A DNA stretch of 64,000 nt from Planctomycetales bacterium (GTDB lineage: Bacteria; Planctomycetota; Planctomycetia; Planctomycetales; Planctomycetaceae), in the NCBI GenBank assembly GCA_028285345.1, contig JANQPT010000039.1, forward strand, positions 24,304 to 88,303. The letters run 5' to 3'. Every line of letters begins with the position of its first letter. The first letter of the stretch is position 1. Position numbers and translations under genes: made by a program. Under the pieces are notes generated by a model that worked only from the letters and a program-made list of their open reading frames with translations, was not told the origin of the DNA and did no database searches. Positions 8,910 through 18,125 of this stretch are shown piece by piece.

Positions 8910-10322
8910 ATGCTGCCTCGTGCTGGTTCGTCCCGGTCGTTTCTATCGCAAGATTCCACTCCCGCTCGCTCGTCGCGGGGGAAGCCGGATTCCGATCCTC
9001 GTCGCCAAAGTGTCGTGAATTCCGGTTTCGCGGCCCTCGGCTGTCTGATCACCTTGCTCTTCACCGGGCTGTTTCCGTCCGTCAGTTGTGCCGATGTGAT
9101 TCATTTGAAGAATGGGGGCGTGGTTCGCGGCAAGATCGTGAAGCAGCGACCCAGTTCAAAATCGCAGTCCGGATCAATCAAATTGCAGACGGCGAGCGGT
9201 TCGACGCTGACGATCGCGGACGCGGAGATCGAGTCCGTACAGCGTCGGCGGATGGTCTTTGAGCAGTATGAACTGAAGCGCCGGCAGGCCGCGGACACGG
9301 TCGAGGGACAATGGAATTTGGCCGCCTGGTGCCGCGAGCAGGGGCTCAAGAAACAGCGGGCGACCCACTTGGAGCGTGTGGTCGAATTGGATCCCGGTCA
9401 CCTCGAAGCGCGGCGCGGACTGGGCCATTTGAAGTATGACGGCCAATGGATGAGCCGCGAAGACTACATGAAGCGGCAAGGCAAAATTCTTCATCGCGGC
9501 CGCTACGTGTTCCCTCAGGAATTGGATCAGATACGCCAGGACGAAACCGCGAAGAAAGCGCAACGGCAATGGCACAAAAAGGTCAAGATGTGGCTGGCAT
9601 GGGTTTCACACAAGCGGGCTGAGCGCCGCATCAAGGGGGTTGATGAACTCTCGTCGATTCGCGATCCGCACGCCGTCCCCGCCTTGTCAAAACGGTTGCG
9701 GGACCATCCCCGCACCGACCTGAGGCACCTGTACGTGTCGATTCTCAGCAAGATTGAGGGCGAAGAATCTCTCGATGCGCTGATCTACCAGATGCTGGCC
9801 GATAAGGAAAAGCAGATCCGTGAGTCGGCGATCGAGGCGATCCGAGATGACCAGCGCAATGCGGCCGTGACCGCCCTGACGAAGACCTTGAAGAGTGATT
9901 TGAATCAGATTGTCAACCGCTCCGCATTCGCGCTGGGGACCCTGGGCGATGAGCACGTTGTGCCAGTGTTGATCGATGCATTGATCACGACGCACAAATA
10001 CCGCGTTGTCGTTCCCGACACCGGCTCAAATTCGATCTCGATGGCCGCGGACGGAAGCGGACGTACGTCCGGCAGCGTGCTGCCGCCGAATATTGAGGCG
10101 ATGTTACTATCCGGCCAGTTGCCGCACGGGGCGATTGTGCAGCCTCCACAGGGCGGGAGCAGGCGAACGAAGACGGTCATTGTCAAGAAGGTGCACAAGA
10201 ACCTTGGGGTACTCGATGCGCTCAATCGGCTCACCGACGCGAATGAGGATTTTCGATTCGATCAAGGTCGGTGGCGCTTGTGGTGGTCGAGAAAAAACAA
10301 TACCGTCGGTAAATCATCGTGA
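8910..10322 (+). CDS. Secreted HEAT-repeat protein
   Basis: 470 residues from the ATG at 8910, preceded by the strong ribosome site AAGGGAGGGAAA; an upstream GTG (8838) is in frame but weaker. Residues about 38-62 form a hydrophobic export segment ending SVSCA|D, a plausible signal-peptidase site. The next part has ADVIHLKNGGVVRGKIVKQR, a beta-rich segment often seen at the start of planctomycete exported proteins. HEAT/PBS-lyase-like repeats then follow (IRDPHAVPALSKRLRDHP, AIRDDQRNAAVTALTKTLKS, LGTLGDEHVVPVLIDALITT). Function unknown; HEAT arrays usually bind proteins. Confidence 0.8.
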   Translation: MLPRAGSSRSFLSQDSTPARSSRGKPDSDPRRQSVVNSGFAALGCLITLLFTGLFPSVSCADVIHLKNGGVVRGKIVKQRPSSKSQSGSIKLQTASGSTLTIADAEIESVQRRRMVFEQYELKRRQAADTVEGQWNLAAWCREQGLKKQRATHLERVVELDPGHLEARRGLGHLKYDGQWMSREDYMKRQGKILHRGRYVFPQELDQIRQDETAKKAQRQWHKKVKMWLAWVSHKRAERRIKGVDELSSIRDPHAVPALSKRLRDHPRTDLRHLYVSILSKIEGEESLDALIYQMLADKEKQIRESAIEAIRDDQRNAAVTALTKTLKSDLNQIVNRSAFALGTLGDEHVVPVLIDALITTHKYRVVVPDTGSNSISMAADGSGRTSGSVLPPNIEAMLLSGQLPHGAIVQPPQGGSRRTKTVIVKKVHKNLGVLDALNRLTDANEDFRFDQGRWRLWWSRKNNTVGKSS

Positions 10323-10365
10323 AACGATCCCCCACCGATCTTGATCAACCGACGATCCGCGGAAC

Positions 10366-11106
10366 ATGGCCCAGGCAGACGGACTCGCCCTTCAGCAAAC
10401 ATTGCTGCAACAGCTGCGCGGACTGCGCCGCGCCGGCGTGACACATCTGCCGCCCGCATCACAACCGACGGATCCCGACCTCTCCTCTGCACAGCCCACG
10501 GACGCCGGCATGAATGCATCTTCCCCTCCTGCAACTGGTGACTCGCAGCAGCAACTGGACCAACTCCGCGATTGTGTCGCAGCCTGCACGCGCTGCCGCG
10601 AGTTGGCCGACCAACGGACGCAGACGGTATTCGGCGTTGGCGATGCCAATGCCCGCGTGTTGTTTGTGGGTGAAGCGCCCGGCGCCGACGAAGACCGGCA
10701 AGGGATTCCGTTTGTGGGCCGCGCGGGTCAATTGTTGGACAAGATCATTGAGGCGAGCCAGTTAAAGCGTAGCGAAATTTACATCTGCAACATTCTCAAA
10801 TGCCGCCCGCCGGGCAACCGCAATCCTTTGCCCGACGAAGCGGACGCCTGCCGCGAATACCTCGACGGCCAAATCGCAGCGGTAAATCCGGAATACATTG
10901 TTTGCTGGGGAGCAGTCGCGGCGCAAAACCTGTTGGATACGACTGTTTCGATCGGCAAATTGCGGGGCACGTTTCACGAGCACGCCGGGGCGAAGGTGCT
11001 CTGTACGTACCATCCCTCCTACCTGCTGCGAAACCCCTCCATGAAGAAGAAAGTCTGGGAGGATATGCAACTGTTGATGGCTGAGTTAGGGCTCTCGGTA
11101 AACTGA
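10366..11106 (+). CDS. Family 4 uracil-DNA glycosylase (Fe-S type)
   Basis: 246 residues. The enzyme removes uracil from DNA as the first step of base excision repair. Family-4 motifs are clear: [20 protein letters not shown] (active-site block), [19 protein letters not shown], and C-terminal [10 protein letters not shown] with the catalytic-loop His-Pro-Ser. Four cysteines fit the 4Fe-4S ligands: C74 and C77 (CTRC), C146 and C162. The first 60 residues are a Pro/Ser/Thr-rich tail outside the fold, common in planctomycete versions. It stands alone 44 bp behind the HEAT gene. Confidence 0.95.
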   Translation: MAQADGLALQQTLLQQLRGLRRAGVTHLPPASQPTDPDLSSAQPTDAGMNASSPPATGDSQQQLDQLRDCVAACTRCRELADQRTQTVFGVGDANARVLFVGEAPGADEDRQGIPFVGRAGQLLDKIIEASQLKRSEIYICNILKCRPPGNRNPLPDEADACREYLDGQIAAVNPEYIVCWGAVAAQNLLDTTVSIGKLRGTFHEHAGAKVLCTYHPSYLLRNPSMKKKVWEDMQLLMAELGLSVN

Positions 11107-11310
11107 TGTTTTGCGAGATGGCAAACTGTTTTTGTCCCAATTGGCAGAAAAACGAACTGTTCGCATCCATATTTATTGATTGGCTGATGGCATCCGATGC
11201 GGAAAACAAGTCGGCTCGGATAAAGAAAATACAGTCCCCGCCGGCCTGTTTCTAAGAAATTGGTCAAGACGCCGGTTCATGCTTGACCCTACTTCCCACG
11301 GTATGGGAAG

Positions 11311-11970
11311 ATGGAAATCATGATTCACATCAACCAGCAACAGCTTCCCCGGACAGTCTTGAGTTATCTGTCCTTTCGCATGTCAGGCATGGCCACGCTG
11401 CAATTCATTGAATTGGCGCGGCAAATGCCGGATGTCTCCATGGACTGCCAAGGCTTCTTGACAGAGGTTCCCTTTCTGCGCGAAGTGCCTCCGCATGTGC
11501 AAATCGAGATACTCGCACAGACCTGGAGCAAGCACATCGCCGAGAAACCGTACGAAGCCACTTTGGTTGATGAGAGCGTAATCTACGCCGCTTGCGAAAC
11601 GGCGTCGTACATCGTGCAGAACAATCCCGAATTGGTGCCGTCGCTGTTAAGTGGCGGCCCGCTGGATGCCGAAGTTGAGGCGGACAAGGCGCTGGCCGAA
11701 TCGCTGCAACAACTGCACCTCGATTTGGCCAATGAAGGCGACTTTCTGCTGATCAGCCAGTTCATGGACATGCCACCCGAAGAAGCGCGGGAATGGAAAC
11801 AGCGGTACGGACTGGAAGAGGCGGACGTCGAACCGATGTTCGAGGCGGTTTCCCGCTGGCACGTTTCTCCGGAGGTCGAGCAGAACCTGAGCGGGCTGTT
11901 CACCGAAACGGAGATCTGCAAAACACTGCCGCTGCTGGGCTTGCGGGTGGGCGATCCGGCGGAGTCTTGA
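11311..11970 (+). CDS. Conserved-looking cytoplasmic protein of unknown function
   Basis: 219 residues (or 216 from the second ATG at 11320). I do not recognise a family. There is no signal peptide or membrane span. The protein is acidic and helical, with segments such as LREVPPHVQIEILAQTWSKH and a C-terminal acidic half (MPPEEAREWKQRYGLEEADV). Two ATGs 9 bp apart both sit behind GGGAAG or GGAAA ribosome-like sequence. It is monocistronic. Codon use is like its neighbours, so I accept it as a real gene. Confidence 0.65.
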   Translation: MEIMIHINQQQLPRTVLSYLSFRMSGMATLQFIELARQMPDVSMDCQGFLTEVPFLREVPPHVQIEILAQTWSKHIAEKPYEATLVDESVIYAACETASYIVQNNPELVPSLLSGGPLDAEVEADKALAESLQQLHLDLANEGDFLLISQFMDMPPEEAREWKQRYGLEEADVEPMFEAVSRWHVSPEVEQNLSGLFTETEICKTLPLLGLRVGDPAES

Positions 11971-12134
11971 GGCCAACGTCCGGCGCTGTCTGCTGCCGAT
12001 CTCCGAGCGCGATTTTCGAATTGAGTGCGAGTTGCGCTCGCTTCTCCCGAAAACGTTAGCCCCCTGCCGCATAGTGCGATATACTTATCGCCGGAGCGGC
12101 GTGTCAGTCCAATATTCAATCGGGAGCAAGTGCG

Positions 12135-13316
12135 ATGAATTCCAAGCGGGCCGTAATGCTGTTGATTGCCGGGATTGCTGTAGCTGTGATGGTTCCGGAC
12201 GGGATTCCCGTCGCCGCGCAGAACGACAAGCCGCAGTTGCGTGTGGCGATTTCTCCCGATATTCCACCCTATGTGACGCGCAACGCGACCGGCGGATTGG
12301 AGGTGGAACTGCTGCGTCGGTCGCTGGACGGATATTCGTTGCAGTTTGTGCAAATGCCGTACAAACAATTGCAGTCGGCGGTCGCCGAAAATCGGGCCGA
12401 CGTGTCGGTCGGGGTGCGGTCGGCGGATGACGGGGTGTTTTACTCTGACGATTACCTCACGTTCATCAACGTGGCTGTCACCAAGAAATCGGCGAAGATC
12501 AATCTCGGAAGCATTGCCGATCTGAAGAATCACCGAGTGCTGACCTGGCAGAACGCCTACTTGGAATTGGGGCCTCAATTCAAAAAACTGTTTTCGCCGC
12601 AATCGCCGCAGCGGAAGAACTACCAAGAGATCGCGAATCAACAAAAGCAAGTCGAAACATTCTGGGCGGCGAAGGACGATGTCATCGTGATCGACCGCAA
12701 CATCTTTCGCCACTTCAGCCAGGAGTCGGGACACTCGATGTCCGACGTCACGCTGCATTTTCTGTTTCCGCCGACAACGGAGTTCAAGGTGGCCTTCAAA
12801 TCACAAGCCGTACGCGACAAATTCAATCAGAGCCTACAGCAGCTCTGCCGCAGCGGCGAGTACGCCAAACTATTGCGGCAATCTCAGGTCAAGCTGCCCC
12901 ATACCGTGTGTGACTGCCAGGAAGTGGAAGCTGCCGTCAAGGACTTCTACGCCGCGTTGAATGCCATGTTTACGGGCGACCTCGAACCGATGAAAAAGGT
13001 CTGGTCGCACGCCGAGGACGTAACCTACATGAGTCCCGACGGAAAGTATCTGGTCGGCTGGAGTCAGGTCCTCAAGGATTGGCAGGCGCAAGCGGCGATG
13101 AAATTGGGAGGACGAGTCGTGCCGGCGCGGATACACATCAATTACGGACCCGAATTGGTGGTGGTCCACAATATTGAAGAGGGGGAAAACACCGACGCGG
13201 AGGGTAAGAAGGTGAAGGTGTCCATCCGCGCCACGAACGTCTTCCGCAAAGAGCAGGGGCGCTGGAAAATGATCGGCCATCATACCGACAAGCTGCCATT
13301 TTTGGACAAGCAGTGA
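12135..13316 (+). CDS. Exported solute-binding (SBP_bac_3-like) protein fused to a SnoaL/NTF2-like domain
   Basis: 393 residues. A signal peptide (about 1-29, ending GIPVAAQ) leads into a type-3 solute-binding fold: LRVAISPDIPPYVTRNATGG, LEVELLRRSLDGY, VAENRADVSVGVRSADDGVF, then a second lobe to about residue 255. Residues about 262-393 (VEAAVKDFYAALNAMFTGDL ... RATNVFRKEQGRWKMIGHHT) are an NTF2/SnoaL-like cone of the DUF4440 kind. The two halves are usually separate proteins. No permease lies nearby, so it may act as a sensor or free-standing binding enzyme. The next gene, 10 bp away, encodes another SnoaL-like domain. Confidence 0.75.
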   Translation: MNSKRAVMLLIAGIAVAVMVPDGIPVAAQNDKPQLRVAISPDIPPYVTRNATGGLEVELLRRSLDGYSLQFVQMPYKQLQSAVAENRADVSVGVRSADDGVFYSDDYLTFINVAVTKKSAKINLGSIADLKNHRVLTWQNAYLELGPQFKKLFSPQSPQRKNYQEIANQQKQVETFWAAKDDVIVIDRNIFRHFSQESGHSMSDVTLHFLFPPTTEFKVAFKSQAVRDKFNQSLQQLCRSGEYAKLLRQSQVKLPHTVCDCQEVEAAVKDFYAALNAMFTGDLEPMKKVWSHAEDVTYMSPDGKYLVGWSQVLKDWQAQAAMKLGGRVVPARIHINYGPELVVVHNIEEGENTDAEGKKVKVSIRATNVFRKEQGRWKMIGHHTDKLPFLDKQ

Positions 13317-13326
13317 GGACCCCTTC

Positions 13327-13725
13327 ATGACCGGCGCAGAGGCGAGGGCGTTCTTGGAGGAAATGTACAACGCCGTCTGTGCGCCGGATGCTGACAGCAA
13401 CGTGATCGGCCGCTATTTCACCGACGACTTCATGCAAGTCGTCGACGGAACCGAACACAACCGAGCCGAATTCGAAGCGCATCTCGCCACGCTAAGGGAA
13501 GACTTGGCGAACATCTCGTTTGAGTTCACGACGGTGATCGCCGAAGGAGACCGTTTGGCCGACGTGCATATCGCAACCGCAGAGCGCAAGGACGGCGGAC
13601 GGATGAAGATCAAATTCATCGGCGTCTACACGTTGCGGGACGGTAAAATCTGCCGGTTCGAGGAAATCTCGCAACTGCTGGAAGGGGTGGAAGAGGATCG
13701 CGATTTGGGAACGCGGATTCACTGA
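13327..13725 (+). CDS. SnoaL/NTF2-like protein
   Basis: 132 residues, cytoplasmic. The pattern AFLEEMYNAVCAPDADSNVI, RYFTDDFMQVVDGTEHNRAE and GVYTLRDGKICRFEEISQLL is the polyketide-cyclase-like SnoaL/NTF2 cone, a fold used for varied small-molecule chemistry or binding. No catalytic residues can be assigned by eye. It starts 10 bp after the binding-protein/SnoaL fusion on the same strand, so the two are probably cotranscribed. Confidence 0.75.
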   Translation: MTGAEARAFLEEMYNAVCAPDADSNVIGRYFTDDFMQVVDGTEHNRAEFEAHLATLREDLANISFEFTTVIAEGDRLADVHIATAERKDGGRMKIKFIGVYTLRDGKICRFEEISQLLEGVEEDRDLGTRIH

Positions 13726-13764
13726 TCGTCGATCCGGTCTTAAAATCGCCACTGGAGGAGAACG

Positions 13765-14400
13765 ATGAGTGCAGAGACGGGCTTGCGACTTGAATTCTCT
13801 ACGAACCGTGCTCCGATCGATGCACTCGATGCGATCAACGCGGAGCTTAGCGATTTCGGTGCCCATGTTTCGCCGCTGGATACCGGTCGCGAGTCAGATG
13901 AAATCCGCAACTTGCTCTCCAAGGTCACGCCGACTCCCGAGGAGTTGCAGCGGTTGAAATCTCATTTTCTGCTTTCACGCAATGAGTTGCTGGAGGTCAT
14001 CACGGCCGCGGGACGTGAGCCGCAAGTCCCCGGCGGCGGAGCGCTGACGACGCACATCGCCACCTACGATTACGATTATCCACAGCTCTACATAGCCGAA
14101 GCGGGCGTCGACTACACGCGGTTTGAACGGTTTCACGTGAATGCGGCGGAGGACGGAACCGGTGTCGACGAGGTTTTGCAGATTCTGTGGGGCGAGGGGG
14201 TCGAAGTGCACCTGCAGGCTGCCGACGATGCTGTGCTGACGCTGCATCTCGATTGCCGCGGAACGGATCAGGGTTGGATTGTGACCTACGACGGCGAGCA
14301 TCCGCACATCGCCACCGTGAGTGGGGCGACGCCCGGCACGAAGGTGCTGGTTCAGGTCATCGGCGCACCGCGATGGTCGATGAATTACGTCGAAGAGTAA
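13765..14400 (+). CDS. Hypothetical protein
   Basis: 211 residues, family not recognised. A good ribosome site (TGGAGGAG) precedes the ATG. The N-terminal part is helical (APIDALDAINAELSDFG, PTPEELQRLKSHFLLSRNEL). The C-terminal part has beta-strand content and Asp/Tyr-rich patches (TYDYDYPQLYIAEAGVDYTR, HLDCRGTDQGWIVTYDGEHP), possibly a small beta-barrel. No export signal. It sits between the SnoaL gene and a GNAT gene in the same direction. Confidence 0.65.
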   Translation: MSAETGLRLEFSTNRAPIDALDAINAELSDFGAHVSPLDTGRESDEIRNLLSKVTPTPEELQRLKSHFLLSRNELLEVITAAGREPQVPGGGALTTHIATYDYDYPQLYIAEAGVDYTRFERFHVNAAEDGTGVDEVLQILWGEGVEVHLQAADDAVLTLHLDCRGTDQGWIVTYDGEHPHIATVSGATPGTKVLVQVIGAPRWSMNYVEE

Positions 14401-14432
14401 CCGTCATCCACTTCGAGGTCGCGGCGAGAACG

Positions 14433-14906
14433 ATGATTTCGATTCGAAGATACCGTCCCGGCGAGGAACTGGAACTGCGGCGGCTGTTTCATGACACCGT
14501 TCGCAACGTCTGCAGCGCCGATTATACACCGGAGCAGGTACAAGCGTGGGCACCGGACGAGTATGACGAGCAGGCTTGGCAGGACCGGATCGCGCAAAAC
14601 AACCCATACGTCTGTATCGAGGGCGAACGGATTGTCGGTTTCGCCGACCTGCAATCGTCGGGATACATCGATCACTTTTTTGTGCAGTATGACCGGCAAG
14701 GGTGCGGGATCGGATCACGATTGATGTCGGTGATCGAAGCTGAAGCAGCGGAGAGAGGCATCCACGAACTGACCGCCAACGTGAGCATCACCGCTGAGCC
14801 GTTCTTTGCCGCTCGTGGTTTTGAAGTAGTAGCGCCGCAGGAAGTGTCGATCGGGGCGGTCGTGTTTCGAAACTTCAGGATGAAAAAACGGCTGGAAGAA
14901 TTGTAA
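14433..14906 (+). CDS. GNAT-family N-acetyltransferase
   Basis: 157 residues from the ATG at 14433, a normal GNAT length. The N-terminus (MISIRRYRPGEELELRRLFH) and DHFFVQYDRQGCGIGSRLMS are diagnostic; Q-x-x-G-x-G/S is the acetyl-CoA pyrophosphate-binding motif. The C-terminal ANVSITAEPFFAARGFEVVA matches the YajI/PhnO-like subfamily. The substrate cannot be read from sequence. The start lies 32 bp behind the previous gene; a longer frame upstream overlaps that gene and is rejected. Confidence 0.9.
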   Translation: MISIRRYRPGEELELRRLFHDTVRNVCSADYTPEQVQAWAPDEYDEQAWQDRIAQNNPYVCIEGERIVGFADLQSSGYIDHFFVQYDRQGCGIGSRLMSVIEAEAAERGIHELTANVSITAEPFFAARGFEVVAPQEVSIGAVVFRNFRMKKRLEEL

Positions 14907-15115
14907 ACGATCGCCCCATTTTTTAGCGGGCGGGTACAACTTACGCCAAATGAAATAGAACGTCGCGGCGCACAGCGATATGATCCAGACGGTGATGGCA
15001 ACTAGTGCCTCGAATACAATTCGGCGTGCAGGTCGAACCCTGAAGCGGCAAGACGAGCCGCACGCCATCGATCAGCTTCAAAGCGGCAATGGACAATCTA
15101 TTTGATGGGCTTGTC

Positions 15116-16702
15116 ATGAAACGGCAACTACACGCGGGCTTATTGATCGTCGCTCTATTCAACCCCGCCGTAACATCGTGCGGCGCTGCGGAACCGGCCG
15201 GAAAGAAGAGCGCCCTGCCCGCCCCGTTCACGGCGGCCGAATTTCAAACGCATGCCGCGTTCTTGTCCTCAGATGAACTCGCCGGCCGCGCGCCGGGGAG
15301 CGACGGAGCAAGAAAAGCGTCGACCTATATCATCGAGCGACTCACAGAGTACGGCTATAAACCGCTCGCAGAGAGTGGATCATGGTTTCAAGAATTTCCG
15401 CTGCGGATTGCCAGCGGCAAGACGACCGGCCGAAACATCCTGGCAGTGATGCCCGGCCGCGGCAACTTGAAGGAACAAGCCGTCATCGTGACTGCCCATT
15501 ATGATCACCTGGAAGTCGCTTTAGACGGCGAGGATGGTGACGATCGGATTTTCAACGGCGCGGATGACAACGCATCCGGCGTTGCCGCTTTGTTAATCGT
15601 TGCCAAGGGACTCGCCGCCGCGCGGGATTCGCTCCCAGAATCACATCGCACATTGATCGTCGCATCATTCGACGCGGAAGAGCAGGGCCTGATCGGTTCC
15701 CAGAATTACGTCAAGAAACCGCTCTGGCCGCTGGATCAAACTGCGGCGGTGATCAATTTTGACTCAATGGGCCGGCTGCGGATGGGGAAAGTGTTTGCCA
15801 GCGACGCCGAGACGAATCCGTTTCTGGCACAGGTCGCGCGCGACGCGGCTCGAACACGCGGGATTATCGCCGACACGAACGTCGGGGGCCATGGCCGCAG
15901 CGATCACGCCGTGTTTATCGAGCGCGGCATCCCTGCCATGCACTTCTTCACGGGAGCACACAGCGATTACCATCAAGTCACGGATGAAGCGGACCGCCTG
16001 AATTTCGACGGGGGAGCAACAATTGCCTGGATCGGATTTGAAGTTGCGAAACAAGCTATGCTCCGCCCGGGTCGCATCGAGTTTCGGAAATTGAATCCGA
16101 AGTACGACGTGACTCTGGCACTGAACCTCATAAAAGCCTTCGGCATCGTACCGGTCGTCAACGCGCAAGAGGGACGCTATCCCCAAATTCTGTATGTGCT
16201 GCCCAATAGTCTCGCGGCAAAACACGGCTTCAAGTCGGGCGATCAGATCACCGCGGTCAACGGACTGCAGATCAAGCGTGTCGAGGACGCGTTGAACGTC
16301 TTTCAGCAGCTTTCCTTTGACGACGGTATGCGGTTCTCAATCTTGCGTGCCGGCGAAAAAGCGGTGGCGAATATCCCGGCAACGGTCTTTGAGGAGTTGA
16401 GCGGTCCGAAATCGAAACGGTTGGCAGACGGCAGGTATCAGGTGCAGTTCCACTATCAGGCGGCTCCGCAAGTGAAAGCGGTTTATCTCGCAGGAGAATT
16501 CAACGGTTGGAAGCCGATGGGACACCGCATGGACGGTCCGGGCCCGGGTGGACTGTTCACGACTCAATTGGAACTGAAACCGGGCGTTTATGAGTACAAA
16601 TTTGTCGTCGAGGGCACGGACTGGAAGGCGGACCCCAAAAACCTGTATCAAATCGGCAAATACAACAACAGTGTGCTGTGGGTCGGCCCGCGTGATCAAT
16701 GA
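15116..16702 (+). CDS. M28 zinc aminopeptidase lipoprotein with PDZ and glycogen-binding (AMPK1_CBM) domains
   Basis: 528 residues from the ATG at 15116. The start is chosen because it opens a lipoprotein signal peptide (MKRQLHAGLLIVALFNPAVT then SCG lipobox). Residues about 40-320 are an M28 peptidase: VTAHYDHL, NGADDNASGVAAL, FDAEEQGLIGS, NFDSMGRL and HSDYHQ supply the two-zinc ligands and catalytic Glu. Residues about 340-430 form a PDZ domain (VLPNSLAAKHGFKSGDQITA). The C-terminus (VKAVYLAGEFNGWKPMGHRM ... VYEYKFVVEG) is an AMPK1_CBM/CBM48-type carbohydrate-binding module. The M28-PDZ pair is familiar; the glycogen-binding tail is unusual. Likely periplasmic. Confidence 0.9.
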   Translation: MKRQLHAGLLIVALFNPAVTSCGAAEPAGKKSALPAPFTAAEFQTHAAFLSSDELAGRAPGSDGARKASTYIIERLTEYGYKPLAESGSWFQEFPLRIASGKTTGRNILAVMPGRGNLKEQAVIVTAHYDHLEVALDGEDGDDRIFNGADDNASGVAALLIVAKGLAAARDSLPESHRTLIVASFDAEEQGLIGSQNYVKKPLWPLDQTAAVINFDSMGRLRMGKVFASDAETNPFLAQVARDAARTRGIIADTNVGGHGRSDHAVFIERGIPAMHFFTGAHSDYHQVTDEADRLNFDGGATIAWIGFEVAKQAMLRPGRIEFRKLNPKYDVTLALNLIKAFGIVPVVNAQEGRYPQILYVLPNSLAAKHGFKSGDQITAVNGLQIKRVEDALNVFQQLSFDDGMRFSILRAGEKAVANIPATVFEELSGPKSKRLADGRYQVQFHYQAAPQVKAVYLAGEFNGWKPMGHRMDGPGPGGLFTTQLELKPGVYEYKFVVEGTDWKADPKNLYQIGKYNNSVLWVGPRDQ

Positions 16703-16738
16703 CAGTCACATCATTCATCAGCCAAATGAGGTTTTCCA

Positions 16739-17653
16739 ATGATCGAAATCGAATGCCTTTGGGAGTGCAATGATGGCTTGGGGGAAACGCCGATTTGGGT
16801 GGCTGACGAGAACTGCTTGTACTGGGCAGACCACGTCGGGCCGGAAATCGATTTGAAGGGGACGCGGCGGCCGACGATTCGGCGTCTCAATGTGGCGACC
16901 GGGCAGCGGGACGTGTGGGAGATGCCCGAGCAGGTCGGCTCGTTCGGCTTCCGCGAAGGCGGCGGATTGATCGGCGGATGTAACTCCGGTTTCTGCGCGA
17001 TCGATCTGGAGACCGGCAAGTTCGAGACGATCACCGATCCCGAGCCGGACTTGCCGCACAATCGGTTAAACGACGGCAAAATCGACCGCCGCGGGCGCTA
17101 TTGGTGCGGCAGCATGAATTCGCAACTGACGGAGAAATCGGCGAAGATCTATTGCCTGCAACCTGACCTCAGTTGCCGCGAGGTTGCTGGGGACTTCTCG
17201 TTCGTCTGCAGCAACGGGATTGCGTTTGACCCCGAGGATACACGGATGTATTTCGGCGACACCAAGGGGGGCATGATCTATGTGTTCGATTTTGACATTG
17301 AAGAGGGCCGGATCGAAAACCGTCGCCCGTTCTTTGAGATCACCGATCCGCAGCCGGCAATCGTCGACGGGGCAACGGTCGACGCGGAGGGGTACTATTG
17401 GTTCGCGCTGAATCTGGGAGGCAAGATTCTGCGGGTCGATCCTGCAGGGCGTCTCGATCGGGAGATTGAAATGCCGGTCCGCAGCCCGACGTGCGTTACC
17501 TTCGGCGGCGAGAACTACGAAACGATGTACGTCACATCACAACAGGCGTTCGTCACAGAAGAGGAAATGTCACGCCATCCACAACCCGGCAGCCTGTTCG
17601 CGATTTATGGGCTGGGGGTGCGGGGATTGCCTGAGCCGAAGTTCGGCGGGTAA
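16739..17653 (+). CDS. SMP-30/gluconolactonase/LRE-family protein
   Basis: 304 residues, the usual length. Family motifs include GLGETPIWVADENCLYWADH near the start, HNRLNDGKIDRRGRYWCGSM in the middle, CSNGIAFDPEDTRMYFGDT and GATVDAEGYYWFALNLGGKI. The Glu, two Asn and Asp positions of the metal site in SMP-30 and gluconolactonases are present in these blocks. It is probably a sugar-lactone hydrolase. AATGAGG serves as ribosome site. It precedes a VOC protein gene by 30 bp. Confidence 0.93.
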   Translation: MIEIECLWECNDGLGETPIWVADENCLYWADHVGPEIDLKGTRRPTIRRLNVATGQRDVWEMPEQVGSFGFREGGGLIGGCNSGFCAIDLETGKFETITDPEPDLPHNRLNDGKIDRRGRYWCGSMNSQLTEKSAKIYCLQPDLSCREVAGDFSFVCSNGIAFDPEDTRMYFGDTKGGMIYVFDFDIEEGRIENRRPFFEITDPQPAIVDGATVDAEGYYWFALNLGGKILRVDPAGRLDREIEMPVRSPTCVTFGGENYETMYVTSQQAFVTEEEMSRHPQPGSLFAIYGLGVRGLPEPKFGG

Positions 17654-17683
17654 ACCTGTTATGGACTGCTGAGGTTTTCGCCA

Positions 17684-18049
17684 ATGATCATCGGCCTGCA
17701 TCACGCGCAGATTACGATTCCGCCCGACGCCGAGGAGGCTGCGCGGCAGTTTTATTGCGGATTGCTCGGGCTGAGCGAGGTTCCCAAACCGGAGAGTTTA
17801 CAGGCGCGCGGCGGGTTTTGGTTAGCGGTGGGTGATGATTGCGTGCACGTGGGCGTCGAAGACGGTGTTGATCGCCGGCGGACCAAGGCGCACTTGGCGT
17901 ATGCGGTCACCGACCTGGAGCAATGGCGGAATGTGCTGTCGCAGCAGGGCATCGAAATCCTGGAAGGCATCCCGATTCCCGGTTTCGTGCGGTTCGAATT
18001 TCGGGATCCGTTCAGCAATCGCGTCGAACTGATCGAATCGACAACTTGA
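17684..18049 (+). CDS. VOC (glyoxalase/bleomycin-resistance) family protein
   Basis: 121 residues with one VOC unit: LHHAQITIPPDAEEAARQFY at the start (metal-ligand His), FWLAVGDDCVHVGVED in the middle and GFVRFEFRDPFSNRVELIES at the end (Glu ligand). This fold holds a metal for lyase, dioxygenase or resistance roles; the substrate is unknown. It is likely cotranscribed with the SMP-30 gene upstream. Confidence 0.9.
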   Translation: MIIGLHHAQITIPPDAEEAARQFYCGLLGLSEVPKPESLQARGGFWLAVGDDCVHVGVEDGVDRRRTKAHLAYAVTDLEQWRNVLSQQGIEILEGIPIPGFVRFEFRDPFSNRVELIESTT

Positions 18050-18125
18050 AGGTGCTCGATGAGCCGTATTGCCGCCACCGGTCCATTTCATGGCGGTCGG
18101 ACCAGGATCCTGCAATCTGTTGCGT

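Noticed and set aside
11583..12758. 391-codon open frame on the minus strand
   Set aside because: It spans the opposite strand of two well-supported plus-strand genes, has no ribosome site and is Arg/His-rich in the way typical of shadow frames.
14715..15068. Minus-strand frame with a plausible membrane helix (VAITVWIISLCAATFYFIW)
   Set aside because: The helix lies in a 180-bp gap, but the frame overlaps the 3' part of the GNAT gene antisense and has no credible start. Could be a small gene, but unsupported.
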